Shown piece after piece: positions 45,385 through 54,551 of a stretch of 64,000 nt of DNA. Below the pieces are notes generated by a model, which did not search any database, was not told where the DNA came from, and saw nothing but the letters and a program-made list of their open reading frames with translations. Origin of the DNA: Alicyclobacillus sp. SP_1 (lineage in GTDB: Bacteria > Bacillota > Bacilli > Alicyclobacillales > Alicyclobacillaceae); NCBI RefSeq assembly GCF_024706985.1, contig NZ_JAMCCX010000008.1, positions 1-64,000 on the forward strand, written 5' to 3'. The stretch's first letter is position 1; the number at the start of each line of letters is the position of its first letter. The position numbers and the translations under genes are program-made.

Positions 45385-45505
45385 AAAAAGACCGCCCTCG
45401 GCAATGAGGAACAACGCAGGTTGTCCAGTTTGCCCAGGCGGTCGGCATATTTTCACTCACAGTCCCTCGTGGTGCTCCACGTTTCCGCCAGTTCTGTGAG
45501 GTGCA
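45385..45505 (-). promoter_or_regulatory. ZTP/ZMP (pfl) riboswitch with terminator upstream of folD
   Basis: Read on the minus strand: ACTGGCGGAAACGTGGAGC, then CACCACGAGGGA, a linker, and GCCGACCGCCTGGGCA. These match the two conserved halves of the pfl RNA, with the pseudoknot-forming GGCG and CCGCC. A terminator follows, GACCGCC pairing with GGCGGTC before TTTTT (45385-45447), sharing bases with the aptamer. It would turn folD on when ZMP or ZTP rises, that is, when one-carbon folates are short. Confidence 0.92.
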
Positions 45506-45535
45506 CTCAAATCGATTGCATTCGTAACCAAGTCT

Positions 45536-45564
45536 ATTTTAGCAAGAGCAAACTTGCTCCGCAA
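45536..45564 (-). promoter_or_regulatory. Promoter of the ZTP riboswitch-folD transcript
   Basis: On the minus strand TTGCGG and TAAAAT are 17 bases apart, putting the start about 25 bases before the aptamer. The spacer holds GAGCAA/TTGCTC, a perfect dyad (45546-45559) that could be a repressor site. Confidence 0.5.
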
Positions 45565-45704
45565 GCGTGTGATTGGAAATTTAGGAATTGCACCATTTTG
45601 GTTTTTATGGCACTCTAGGGTAAGCATGTTTTACGGGCAGGCCCTGCATATTTTAGACTTTTTGAATTCGGCGATGTCATTTGGTGGACTAAAGGATGAA
45701 GTGA

Positions 45705-46958
45705 ATGAGGACATCTTATCGGCAAGTCATGAAAAACACTCTATTTGTTCGCGTTGCCTTCACGAAGCTGTCCAGTCAAGCGGGTTATGCGCTGTTCTGG
45801 TTCGCCATTCGATTGTTTGTTTTTGATAAGACGCACAGCCCGCTTCTGTATTCGTTGGTTGTACTATTGCCGACGGTTGCGCAGGTGACCTTTGCCCCGA
45901 TAGCCGGATGGTTCGTCGATACATGGGGGTCCAAAGCCAGTATTATTCTCTCTGATTCGGTACGCATATTGGGAGCGCTGGCCATACCTTTTTTACCTAT
46001 TTGGGGTATTTTAATCGTTGGTTTATGCGTTGTCATAGCAGACAATTTAATCTCACCTGCGGAAAGCGTGTTGGTTTCTACGGTAGTGGTCACGGGCGAT
46101 TTTCTGGAAGCCAACACCATCTTGAGTTTTAGCGCCCGCATTGTCGGTCTATTAGGCCCCATCGCAGCAGGAATATTGATGAATGGAAGCAATGGTAAAA
46201 TTGTCTTCTTTTCGTCTGCGGCACTCTGTGTCTTATCCGTGTTTTTCACGGCCATTCTGCCTATCCAGAGAACGAGTCACGACCGCAAAAGTCACGCAGA
46301 GGGTAGCACGAGTCGATTAAGTTGGAAATCAGCATGGTCGACTATCTTTCGAGATAAAGTGTTGACCTTTGTTGTGGTCTTTATCGGGATGGCACAAACC
46401 GTGTCCATGATGTCGGACGCGGTCGTTTTGACGAAGTTCCGAGGGGGACTGCATTTCAGTTCTAGTCTCATCGGTGTTGTCCTCAGTCTGGGCATTTTGT
46501 CTTCAGCCATTGGTTTGCCGATAGGAACTTCCCTCGGAAAGCCACTTCTAAGGAGGCTCGTTCTGATTGTGAGCGGGATTGGCTTGAGCGGCATGGGGTT
46601 CTTCTTAATCGGAGTCTTTCATTCCCACATATACACCATCCTGTCTTACGTGTTTCTTGATTTTTTTGCTGCATTCGGTGGCCCTTTGATCATCAGCACC
46701 ATTCAAGAACGAGTGGAGATTTCCATACTAGGTCGCGTGATTGGAGTCATTACAAGTCTTGTGAGTGTACTGTCCATATTGGCCATTCCAATGGCGGGTC
46801 TATGGGCAACATGGGTGTCGCCCAGTGACGTATTGGTTATTTGCGGAGGAACACTCTTTCTGTTGTGTATGGCGTTCCTCCCGATTGCAGTGGTTGTTGG
46901 TAACCATGAAGTAAAACATAGAGCCCAGCACCGGATAGAAAACGAGAAATTTTTATGA
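45705..46958 (+). CDS. MFS transporter, macrolide-efflux-like
   Basis: A 417-residue protein with twelve predicted spans: FTKLSSQAGYALFWFAIRLF, then VVLLPTVAQVTFAPIAGWFV-D, and RFRGG-type loop residues in VVLTKFRGGLHFSSSLIGVV. It resembles the MFS_3/macrolide exporter group. Composition is visibly richer in A and T than its neighbours, and it is isolated between the folD leader and a lipoprotein gene, so horizontal gain is possible. AAAGGA is about nine bases before the ATG; an in-frame ATG at 45729 is an alternative. Confidence 0.8.
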   Translation: MRTSYRQVMKNTLFVRVAFTKLSSQAGYALFWFAIRLFVFDKTHSPLLYSLVVLLPTVAQVTFAPIAGWFVDTWGSKASIILSDSVRILGALAIPFLPIWGILIVGLCVVIADNLISPAESVLVSTVVVTGDFLEANTILSFSARIVGLLGPIAAGILMNGSNGKIVFFSSAALCVLSVFFTAILPIQRTSHDRKSHAEGSTSRLSWKSAWSTIFRDKVLTFVVVFIGMAQTVSMMSDAVVLTKFRGGLHFSSSLIGVVLSLGILSSAIGLPIGTSLGKPLLRRLVLIVSGIGLSGMGFFLIGVFHSHIYTILSYVFLDFFAAFGGPLIISTIQERVEISILGRVIGVITSLVSVLSILAIPMAGLWATWVSPSDVLVICGGTLFLLCMAFLPIAVVVGNHEVKHRAQHRIENEKFL

Positions 46959-47053
46959 ATCATGAAGTCCATGAGCTAAATATGAGATCAGCACGCGCGA
47001 TAAAAGAGATCATTGTAGACACGTCAAACATGCTATCCACGAATCGATATGAG

Positions 47054-48709
47054 TTACCTTACGTCGAGTCCGGTAGCAGAGCGCGGTGACCACACGCGAA
47101 ATTCGTCAGCCAGTTTCAGCCAATCGTAAATAGGCAGCGGACTGGACAACGAAGTCATTTCCACGTCTGTGATGGGTGTATCCACTCTCATTTGGAGTAT
47201 GCCCGAGGGTAAGATGTGGAAATTCACGTGTCGTTGATGGCCGATATCTACTCGAAATGACGCGACTGGGAGCTCGGTAAATAACACAGGTGGATGATTG
47301 CGGCTCATTTCAATGAACCACAGATTCGTCGCAATCACGCCAAATGTGTCACCTCCGTCGGGTTTCGAAAAATTGAACGGATCCGCCTTGGGAAGCTGTG
47401 TTGGCAACATGGGGGTGATGTCCTTTTCATGCTGAAGTTGCAACAACCGCTGTTGTCCGTTGGAGGGGATGACGACATTCCGCCACGCCGTGTGCTGGGA
47501 TGTTTGGTACGAAGTCCATGCCGAGGGAGGCAGAAAAACATGCTCTAAGGTAAAATCCTGTCCGCCATCCTTCGATTGAAACAGGAAAAACGCATGGGCA
47601 TTGTCTACAGAACTGAGCATCGGGGATTCGTCCACGAGCACTTCAACCAACCCGGGACTTGGCACCGCTGACTGCAGCAATTGACCAGGAAGCGAGTTTG
47701 CCATTCGAGTCCAATCGGATGCTTGGTTCGTGGATGAAAACAGGGAGACGACGTCCGTCCCGTAAAGATAGGATTCACTCACCTTGAGTCGCGTGTCTCC
47801 AGACTCGAGGATTTGATATCCTCTTTGGCTCGCGGTAGCATCGGCAGCATCGGCGGAGGCAGGTAGTTTCACTTTCTGCCATGCGGTCGCGGATGATGGG
47901 AGAAGATAGCTGGTGGTCGATGGGGTCGCGTTGGCAGACGCAGTAGACGGAGTCGGAGTTGTCGTTAATTCAATCGCCCCGTGAGTGAGACCTATCAAAT
48001 GCCACCGCAGCGAGGCCCTCAGATTTGTCAACGAGATTGGCAAGGTGGGTAGAGACTGAGTCCTGACGTGATGTTTCTCCCATGTCACGCGCAGCACGGT
48101 CATGGTTTGGGAGGCTGACGAGCCATACGGGTTGACGAGAATGTCACAGGAAGACGTACTGATGGGCAGTATACTCAAAATGCCGGAAGCAAAGACGCTT
48201 GGTACGGTGTTCCAAGACTGTCCGCCGTCCATGCTGACGTATAGGTGGTGTTCTCCGGCCATCCAGGCGGTTTCAGGGTTAAGCCACTTCAGAGACACGA
48301 CGTGTGCCGGACCGGCGGAAAAGAGCTGGTTGACGGCAGATAGGTTTACTTCTGGGTAAGCGGAGCGAACCGAGCGAATGGTTACTCCCGATGTTTGAGC
48401 CTTCTTTGCGGGCTTTTGCGAAACCACCGCCACGCGAACGGAGACTGCCTGTTGGGATGTAGAATTTGCACTGGCTTGACTGGCGGTTTGTCCAGAAGCA
48501 GTAGATTTGGTGCTGCTTTGACCGAGAGTGGTTGTCGTGGCGTCCGCGCCAGATTGGGTCGAAGTGGAAGTGGCAAAACGGGCTGAGGTCGTTGAAGCAG
48601 ACGCTCCAGCGGATGATGCTGATGAGGTATCACAGCCTGTCACAGCGAATAGCAGTGCGGTTGTCGCCAACGGAAATAGCAAAATTCTTATCGGTTTTTT
48701 CAGATTCAT
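47054..48709 (-). CDS. Lipoprotein with Ser/Thr-rich linker and Asp-box repeats
   Basis: A 551-residue secreted lipoprotein. Residues 1-25 form a signal peptide with the lipobox FAVTGC. Residues ~27-100 are a Ser/Thr/Ala/Gln-rich linker. The rest looks like a beta-propeller with Asp-box motifs (LYVSMDGGQSWNTV near residue 157, LFQSKDGGQDFTLE near 380, and a looser copy SSTNQASDWTRM), as in BNR and photosystem-assembly-like proteins. No catalytic residues can be assigned. It is tethered to the outer membrane leaflet face. The gene is monocistronic. Confidence 0.75.
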   Translation of the reverse strand: MNLKKPIRILLFPLATTALLFAVTGCDTSSASSAGASASTTSARFATSTSTQSGADATTTTLGQSSTKSTASGQTASQASANSTSQQAVSVRVAVVSQKPAKKAQTSGVTIRSVRSAYPEVNLSAVNQLFSAGPAHVVSLKWLNPETAWMAGEHHLYVSMDGGQSWNTVPSVFASGILSILPISTSSCDILVNPYGSSASQTMTVLRVTWEKHHVRTQSLPTLPISLTNLRASLRWHLIGLTHGAIELTTTPTPSTASANATPSTTSYLLPSSATAWQKVKLPASADAADATASQRGYQILESGDTRLKVSESYLYGTDVVSLFSSTNQASDWTRMANSLPGQLLQSAVPSPGLVEVLVDESPMLSSVDNAHAFFLFQSKDGGQDFTLEHVFLPPSAWTSYQTSQHTAWRNVVIPSNGQQRLLQLQHEKDITPMLPTQLPKADPFNFSKPDGGDTFGVIATNLWFIEMSRNHPPVLFTELPVASFRVDIGHQRHVNFHILPSGILQMRVDTPITDVEMTSLSSPLPIYDWLKLADEFRVWSPRSATGLDVR

Positions 48710-48937
48710 CGGTTGATTAGCCTCTTTTCGCTCTCTATTTTACAATAACCTCGACCGCTTTGCTGACCGTATTCTCGGATAAGCGTTCATCAAGTAGACG
48801 AAGGAAATGCTGAGATTGTGACAAAATGCACCCGAATGACTGCGAGAAAATATTGCATAGTGACACCAGTCGCTGTTCGAGAGGAATCGGAAGGCTGTTG
48901 CAGAAGTACAGTAGTTGTGACAGATGGAGGTTCGTAA

Positions 48938-49756
48938 ATGACGGTTCACATCAAGCGATTGACAGAGCCTGCTGAGTGTGCGCAATGTCATCGATTGGCG
49001 GCAGCAGTGTGGGGGGAAGAGTCGGCATGTTCGGTGCCGCAGATGGTCATTCACGCGAACTTCGGCGGTCTGGTGTTACTGGCTCAGGACGGCGGGGTAC
49101 CGGTCGGCTTTCTCTTCAGTTTTCCGGCACGCTACAACACCGAGTGGGTCTTATGGTCGCATGAGACGGCCGTGTTGCCGGCGTATCAACATCAGGGTAT
49201 TGGAACTTTGTTGAAGCGCACTCAATTTCAAGTTGCGGGCGAGATGGGTTATGAAGCCGTAGCTTGGACGTTCGATCCGCTGGTGGCTCGCAACGCCGAC
49301 TTCAATCTCAACAAACTGGGGGCACTGGTCGAAGACTATCGGATTGATGTTTATGGTCCCATGCAAGGCGACCCTATTAACCGCGATTTGCCGACGGATC
49401 GCTGGATTGTTCGCCGGCCTACCACGGTAGAACGAAGCGTTCCCGAAAACGCGGCAGTTGCCTGCGCGGGCGGGGGGGAGACAGTACTTCTGTCGGTTGG
49501 CAACGAGGTTACGCCCATCCCCCACGCGTCCATAGAGAGAGCCATGGCAGGTGCTGAAGGTCGGCCGATGACTGTACAAATCCCCCTCCGACTCGACTGC
49601 CTGCTGGCCAATCAACCACGACTGGCGCACGACTGGCGCACCAATTTTCGCACTGTCGCAACCAATCTTTTAGAAGCGGGCTATGGAGTGTCTTGTTATC
49701 GGACAGAAGCGGAGCACGGTACCTACGTCTGGAAAAAGCGGAGGGCTCCAAAATGA
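48938..49756 (+). CDS. GNAT N-acyltransferase, probable D-amino acid N-succinyltransferase
   Basis: A 272-residue GNAT protein of the COG3375 type: ETAVLPAYQHQGIGTLLKRT is the acyl-CoA loop, and FDPLVARNADFNLNKLGALV the family's second motif. In Geobacillus a homologue next to an N-succinylamino acid racemase and an M20 hydrolase succinylates D-amino acids. The same three genes overlap here, so the same role is inferred; N-acetyl transfer cannot be excluded. ATG with GGAGG upstream. It ends in an ATGA overlap with the racemase gene. Confidence 0.8.
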   Translation: MTVHIKRLTEPAECAQCHRLAAAVWGEESACSVPQMVIHANFGGLVLLAQDGGVPVGFLFSFPARYNTEWVLWSHETAVLPAYQHQGIGTLLKRTQFQVAGEMGYEAVAWTFDPLVARNADFNLNKLGALVEDYRIDVYGPMQGDPINRDLPTDRWIVRRPTTVERSVPENAAVACAGGGETVLLSVGNEVTPIPHASIERAMAGAEGRPMTVQIPLRLDCLLANQPRLAHDWRTNFRTVATNLLEAGYGVSCYRTEAEHGTYVWKKRRAPK

Positions 49757-50895
49757 GCGGAATGAGTGTGCGGGAAGTGGTGGTGCGGCGGCTGAACCTG
49801 CCGATGCGCGAGCCATTTGAAACGTCCTTTGGACGCGAGACAGACAAAGATGTATTGGTGGTTGAGGTGCACACAGACGCTGGCCATATTGGTTACAGCG
49901 AGTGCGTGGCGATGGCCAGTCCCGTGTACAACGAAGAGACCACCAGTACCGCTTGGCAGATGCTCAGCGACTTCTTTGTGAACCAGCTCTGGGACCAGTC
50001 CTTCCATGAGCGGGAGGATTTATTTCTCGTTCGAGACCGGCTACAACCGTTTCGGAAGAATCAGATGGCGAAAGCAGCACTCGAGATGGCTGTGTGGGAT
50101 GCGTATGCCGCAGAATACAGTGTTCCGCTCTTCGAACTGCTGGGCGGTGTTCGCCGCGAGGTGCCAGTCGGAATCAGTGTGGGCATCCAGGCCTCCACAA
50201 GACGTCTGATAGAAAAAGTCGAAGGCTATCTCGAGCAAGGCTTTCAGCGCGTCAAGGTCAAAGTGCGCCCTGGATATGATGAGGAACCTCTGTCCGCCCT
50301 GCGCCGTGAATTTCCAGGTCTTTTGCTGATGGCGGATGCTAACAGTGCATACACTTTGTCGGACGTGCCGCTGTTAAAGGCGTGGGACCGCTTTCATTTG
50401 ATGATGGTCGAGCAGCCGCTCGGATACGATGATTTAGTCGATCACGCCACGCTTCAAGCGGCCATTGATACGCCCGTCTGTCTGGACGAGAGCATTCACT
50501 CGGCTGCTGATGTTCGCAAGACCGCAAAAATCAAGGCGGGTAAAGTTATTAACTTGAAACTCGGGCGAGTTGGCGGCTTTGCAGAAGCGATTGCAATTCA
50601 CGATGCTTGTGCGGAGTATGGACTGGACCTGTGGTGTGGAGGCATGCTCGAGACGGGAATCGGGCGCTTGCACAATATCGCCATCACGTCGCTGCCCGGA
50701 TTCAATCTTCCGGGGGACACCGCGCCGAGTGCTCGCTATTTTACAGAAGATATCATTGAACCGGCGGTGGAATTCTCGACGCCGGGCAATTTAGCGGTCG
50801 AACCGCTCTGTGGGGTCCACAGTCGCGTCGATAGAGACCGCTTGGAACATTGGACCGTCGACAAGCGCACACTGCGCCAGGGGGAATCGTCATGA
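49753..50895 (+). CDS. N-succinylamino acid racemase / o-succinylbenzoate synthase family
   Basis: A 380-residue enolase-superfamily enzyme. The K-x-K catalytic pair is in QRVKVKVRPGYDEEP, metal ligands are LLMADANSAY, MMVEQPLGYDDL and VCLDESIHSAAD, and the second catalytic lysine is in KVINLKLGRVGG. This is the OSBS/NSAR (MenC) group, several of whose members do both reactions. No menaquinone genes are near, so racemisation of N-succinyl amino acids is the better guess. The start overlaps the acyltransferase stop; the stop overlaps the hydrolase start. Confidence 0.88.
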   Translation: MSGMSVREVVVRRLNLPMREPFETSFGRETDKDVLVVEVHTDAGHIGYSECVAMASPVYNEETTSTAWQMLSDFFVNQLWDQSFHEREDLFLVRDRLQPFRKNQMAKAALEMAVWDAYAAEYSVPLFELLGGVRREVPVGISVGIQASTRRLIEKVEGYLEQGFQRVKVKVRPGYDEEPLSALRREFPGLLLMADANSAYTLSDVPLLKAWDRFHLMMVEQPLGYDDLVDHATLQAAIDTPVCLDESIHSAADVRKTAKIKAGKVINLKLGRVGGFAEAIAIHDACAEYGLDLWCGGMLETGIGRLHNIAITSLPGFNLPGDTAPSARYFTEDIIEPAVEFSTPGNLAVEPLCGVHSRVDRDRLEHWTVDKRTLRQGESS

Positions 50896-52055
50896 GCGCG
50901 GTGCACTGGACGGAACGCGCGAATGCCTGGCAAGACGAAGCTCGAATTCTCTTTGACCATTTGCACAGCCATCCGGAAGTCAGTTGGAAAGAAGTCGAGA
51001 CGACCAATTTTCTGGCTACTCAGTTGCAGAACCTAGGTCTTCGCGTGACCACATTTCCAGACATCCCCGGAGTCCTTGGTGAGTGGGGGCCAACGTCCGG
51101 CGCGACGGTCGCATTGCGCGCCGACATCGACGCTCTGTGGCAACAGGTAACGGGTGAGTGGAGAGCAAACCATTCCTGCGGTCATGATGGCCATATGACG
51201 ATGGTCCTCTTGGCCACGCGCTTGCTGCGCGAACGTCTGCCGAATCCAGCCGTGCGGATTCGCGTGTTGTTTCAACCTGCGGAAGAGAAAGGCGAAGGAG
51301 CCATTCGGTTTACCGAGCGAGGAGCGGTCGAGGACGTGGTCTATCTCTTTGGGGTCCACGTCCGTCCTTTGGAGGAGTTGGATGTTGGGCGCATGTCGGC
51401 GGCCATTCTCAACGGAGCCGCCATTCAACTGGAAGGGCAGGTGCGCGGTACTGCTGCCCATGGGGCTCGTCCACATTTAGGCGTCAATGCCATCGAAGTA
51501 GCGTCTGCCATCTTGCAATCGGTACAGGGCATCCACCTCGCACCGATGGTACCTCATACGGCTAAGATGACGAGACTGGTCGCTGGTGGCGATAGCGTCA
51601 ACATCATTCCCGATACTGCCTCATTCGCTTTTGACTTGCGCGCCCAGACCAATGAGTGTATGGATGCGTTGGCCAACGCCGTGGAGTCTCGCATTGAGTG
51701 CATTGCATCGATGTACGGGGCAGAAGTGGAGATATGGCGAGGTCCTCGAATCATGGCCGCAGAAGTTAACCCTGAGGCGCGGGAGCTGATGGCCGCCTCA
51801 ATTCAAGCGGTGCTTGGGGCCGAAGCACTGGCTCCAGACATTGTTACGCCAGGAGCCGAGGATTTTCACTATTACACCAGTTTACGGCCTGGAGTCAAAG
51901 CGACTATGCTGGGTCTGGGGTGTGGAGTTACCCCGGGACTTCATCACCCTCAGATGACATTTCAACGCGAGCTTTTGCTCGACGGAGCGAAGATCCTCGC
52001 CGAGGTGGTGTCTAGGGCCGTTGATGAGGTTAGTAGAATTTCTGCCGATGTTTGA
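50892..52055 (+). CDS. M20D amidohydrolase, probable N-succinyl-L-amino acid hydrolase
   Basis: A 387-residue M20D peptidase: LFDHLHSHPEVSWKEVETTN, VALRADIDALWQQVTGEWRA, metal-binding SCGHDGHMTMVLLATRLLRE, catalytic FQPAEEKGEGAIRFTE, and VTPGAEDFHYYTSL. As the last gene of a three-gene overlapping operon with an acyltransferase and a racemase, it most likely frees the L-amino acid from N-succinyl-L-amino acids, completing an irreversible D-to-L conversion. ATG overlaps the racemase stop (ATGA). It is distinct from the M20D gene at 29.9 kb. Confidence 0.87.
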   Translation: MSAVHWTERANAWQDEARILFDHLHSHPEVSWKEVETTNFLATQLQNLGLRVTTFPDIPGVLGEWGPTSGATVALRADIDALWQQVTGEWRANHSCGHDGHMTMVLLATRLLRERLPNPAVRIRVLFQPAEEKGEGAIRFTERGAVEDVVYLFGVHVRPLEELDVGRMSAAILNGAAIQLEGQVRGTAAHGARPHLGVNAIEVASAILQSVQGIHLAPMVPHTAKMTRLVAGGDSVNIIPDTASFAFDLRAQTNECMDALANAVESRIECIASMYGAEVEIWRGPRIMAAEVNPEARELMAASIQAVLGAEALAPDIVTPGAEDFHYYTSLRPGVKATMLGLGCGVTPGLHHPQMTFQRELLLDGAKILAEVVSRAVDEVSRISADV

Positions 52056-52433
52056 AATCCATCAACCGCCACCTGCTGTCCGTCTTGTGTTTTGCTGTGA
52101 TGTTCCCACTCCGCGCGTTGTTCAAAAACGCTCACAGCGTCAAAAAACATCGCGGGAACTCGGTCCAGTGTGGTAGAGTAGTTCTGTCGACTACTTTTGT
52201 CGAATGTTGCACTATCGATTCGGGGAGAGAAGCTGGTCTCCTACTCGCAGTAGGACATTAGCTTGTAGCGCCGACCGATGAGGCGACTTAAGATACCCTC
52301 TATTCTCCCCCAACTACTTTCACGAGAGAGACGGACTCCTTGAAAGGGAGTCACGTCACCTGAATGGAAGAGAGAAAAACTTCCATATGAAAACATCCAT
52401 CCTGAAAAGCGGACAGAGAGTAGGAGGAGAAGC
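52056..52433. other. Non-coding interval with three stem-loops before the exosortase-linked operon
   Basis: No convincing gene. AGTAGT/ACTACT at 52177-52195 followed by TTT may terminate the amino acid operon. TCCTACT/AGTAGGA at 52239-52255 forms a tight hairpin. GACTCC/GGAGTC at 52334-52352, extended by GACG/CGTC, forms a third, about 80 bases before the penicillin-binding protein start. The last two could belong to a structured leader; no known riboswitch was recognised. Confidence 0.4.
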
Positions 52434-54509
52434 ATGCTGCGCGGAAAGTCGCGAAAGTCGGCACGCAGGCGAAATCCGGCATCCCGGCTGTGGATTATCA
52501 CCGGATTTTCCACCGCTGCTTTGGTTAGCCTGCTGCTGCGTCTCGGTTATGTCCAGGTGGTTCAAGGAGCGGTCTATCGGTCCGAAGCGACGAATGTGGA
52601 AGTATCATCCTACCCAGTACTGCCCCCACGAGGGTATATCTATAGCAGCAATGGCACCATTTTGGCGCAGAACCACCCGATATACGATGCATATTTAGCC
52701 CGCGTTCCGCATGTGAGCCACGATTATGCGGAGATAGCCAAAAAATTGGCGCCCTGGGTGCACATGACGCCGACTGCCTTATTGGCCGCGATGAAAACCA
52801 GTCCGTTATCGCCGCAGGTTCGAATTGCACAGGGGTTGTCCGATGCCGCCATTTCTTATATCTACGAGCATCATAATGAGTTGCCAGGCGTCGAAGTTCA
52901 GGTTGATCCGGTTCGCAATTACCCGGAAGGTGACCTGGCTGGACACATCCTTGGATATGTGGGCCCCATCACGAGCCAGACTGAGAACTATTATGTTGGT
53001 AAATTACACTACTTAGACAATCAAATTGTGGGAGAGACCGGGATTGAGGCGGAATACAACTCATACTTGGAAGGACACGTGGGCGAAGAGCAGTATTTAA
53101 TTCGCAGCAATGGAACGGTGAAGTCCATTGGCATGCAGCCACCGCCGCAGTCCGGGGACAACTTGCAACTGACCATCAATTCTGCATATCAGGCACAGGC
53201 GCAGAGAATTGTGGCCGACTTTATTCAACGCGACGATGTGATGCGTTATGAAATTCACTCCGCCGCGGCCGTCGTGCTGAATGTGAAGAATGGCGCTGTC
53301 GAAGCGTTAGTCAGTTATCCCTACTACAATCCAGAATGGTTCATCAACGGCAGTATTGTCAAACATGAAAATTATCTGAACAAGTCGCAAGCTTTGATTG
53401 ACAACGTCATCCAAAGTAGAGAGTACCCAGGGTCTGCTGTCAAACCGGCGAATGCCTTGGCAGGACTTGAGTCGGGCACCATTACGCCACAAACTGTGGT
53501 GGACGACCGAGGGTATTTGAAGATTGGAGACCGCATCTTTCACAACTGGTATCGACCTGGCTTTGGCGATGTGACGGTGGTCACGGCTCTGGAACATTCA
53601 GATGATACGTTCTTTTACCAGCTCGGCATGTGGCTTGGGGGCTGGGTCAATCAGCATTATCCGCATCACGAATCTTATACGCAGTGGGTAAGAACTCGCT
53701 TTGTGAAAGCGATTGACACGATTTTTGGCTGGGAGTATAAATTTGGACTTGGACAACTGACGGGGATTGACCTTCCTGGCGAAGTACGTGGACGTTTCTA
53801 CGAAGAAGACACGCGTAAAAACTATGAAGAAGTTCGCTATCCGCTTTTGAAAGCAGAAGCGAGCATGAAGAAAAAAGGCTATTTTAACAACTGGGGTGCC
53901 TTACCTGACTTGGCGTTTGCGGATATTGGACAGTCGCAGGAATTTACACCGATTGAAATGGGACAATTTGTCATGACCATTGCAGACAAAGGCGTCAAAT
54001 ATCGACCGTATGTGTTAAAAGCCATATATCCGGCCGATGAGGTGCCGGGGTCACCGGGAAGTAAGCCAATCTTTGTCGAGAAGCCCAAGGTCCAAGCGCG
54101 AATCTCCTTGAATCCTACGGATTTGAAAGCGGTCTACAAAGGGATGTATCTGATGGCCAATGCGCCTGGAGGGCTGCTTTACCAGGGGGGGTTTGCCGGA
54201 ACGCCGTACCATGCGGCGGGAAAGACAGGTACGGCGCAAATTGTTCTTGACGGCAAGCGCGTGGATGACTCCGTGACCATCGCGTTCGCACCGTTTCATC
54301 ACCCGCAGGTTGCTATTGCGGTCATGGTCCCAGGTGGCGGAGCGAGTACGACCACTGCGTCGCATATTGCCAAACGCCTGTTTAATGCGTACTTTGAGAT
54401 GCATCACGAGTATTTTCCAAAGTCCGATTGGTTGCCTGACACATTCCAACCCCATGTATGGAAGCACACATTTGCTTACTGGCAACCAGCAGATGGGTAT
54501 TTACCGTAA
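52434..54509 (+). CDS. Class B penicillin-binding protein, PBP2/MrdA type
   Basis: A 691-residue transpeptidase: basic N-terminus, one anchor (residues ~20-40), dimerisation domain with VRNYPEGDLAGHILGYVGPI, and a catalytic domain with active serine in REYPGSAVKPANALAGLESG, second motif LEHSDDTFFYQLGMWLGG (Ser-x-Asp as in PBP2) and third motif AAGKTGTAQIV. This is the elongation-type HMW class B group. No PASTA domain. GGAGGAG precedes the ATG. Only 42 bases separate it from the exosortase locus in the same direction, so it may be cotranscribed and help build the wall around the anchored product; that link is inference. Confidence 0.88.
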   Translation: MLRGKSRKSARRRNPASRLWIITGFSTAALVSLLLRLGYVQVVQGAVYRSEATNVEVSSYPVLPPRGYIYSSNGTILAQNHPIYDAYLARVPHVSHDYAEIAKKLAPWVHMTPTALLAAMKTSPLSPQVRIAQGLSDAAISYIYEHHNELPGVEVQVDPVRNYPEGDLAGHILGYVGPITSQTENYYVGKLHYLDNQIVGETGIEAEYNSYLEGHVGEEQYLIRSNGTVKSIGMQPPPQSGDNLQLTINSAYQAQAQRIVADFIQRDDVMRYEIHSAAAVVLNVKNGAVEALVSYPYYNPEWFINGSIVKHENYLNKSQALIDNVIQSREYPGSAVKPANALAGLESGTITPQTVVDDRGYLKIGDRIFHNWYRPGFGDVTVVTALEHSDDTFFYQLGMWLGGWVNQHYPHHESYTQWVRTRFVKAIDTIFGWEYKFGLGQLTGIDLPGEVRGRFYEEDTRKNYEEVRYPLLKAEASMKKKGYFNNWGALPDLAFADIGQSQEFTPIEMGQFVMTIADKGVKYRPYVLKAIYPADEVPGSPGSKPIFVEKPKVQARISLNPTDLKAVYKGMYLMANAPGGLLYQGGFAGTPYHAAGKTGTAQIVLDGKRVDDSVTIAFAPFHHPQVAIAVMVPGGGASTTTASHIAKRLFNAYFEMHHEYFPKSDWLPDTFQPHVWKHTFAYWQPADGYLP

Positions 54510-54551
54510 GTCTAGATTCTGGTCGATATCTAGGGAGCGAGGGAACCGGTC

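Noticed and set aside
46955-47089. A 44-codon frame starting with an ATGA overlap at the end of the MFS gene
   Set aside because: It has no ribosome binding site beyond coupling, runs into the 3' end of the oppositely oriented lipoprotein gene, and its product shows no recognisable feature.
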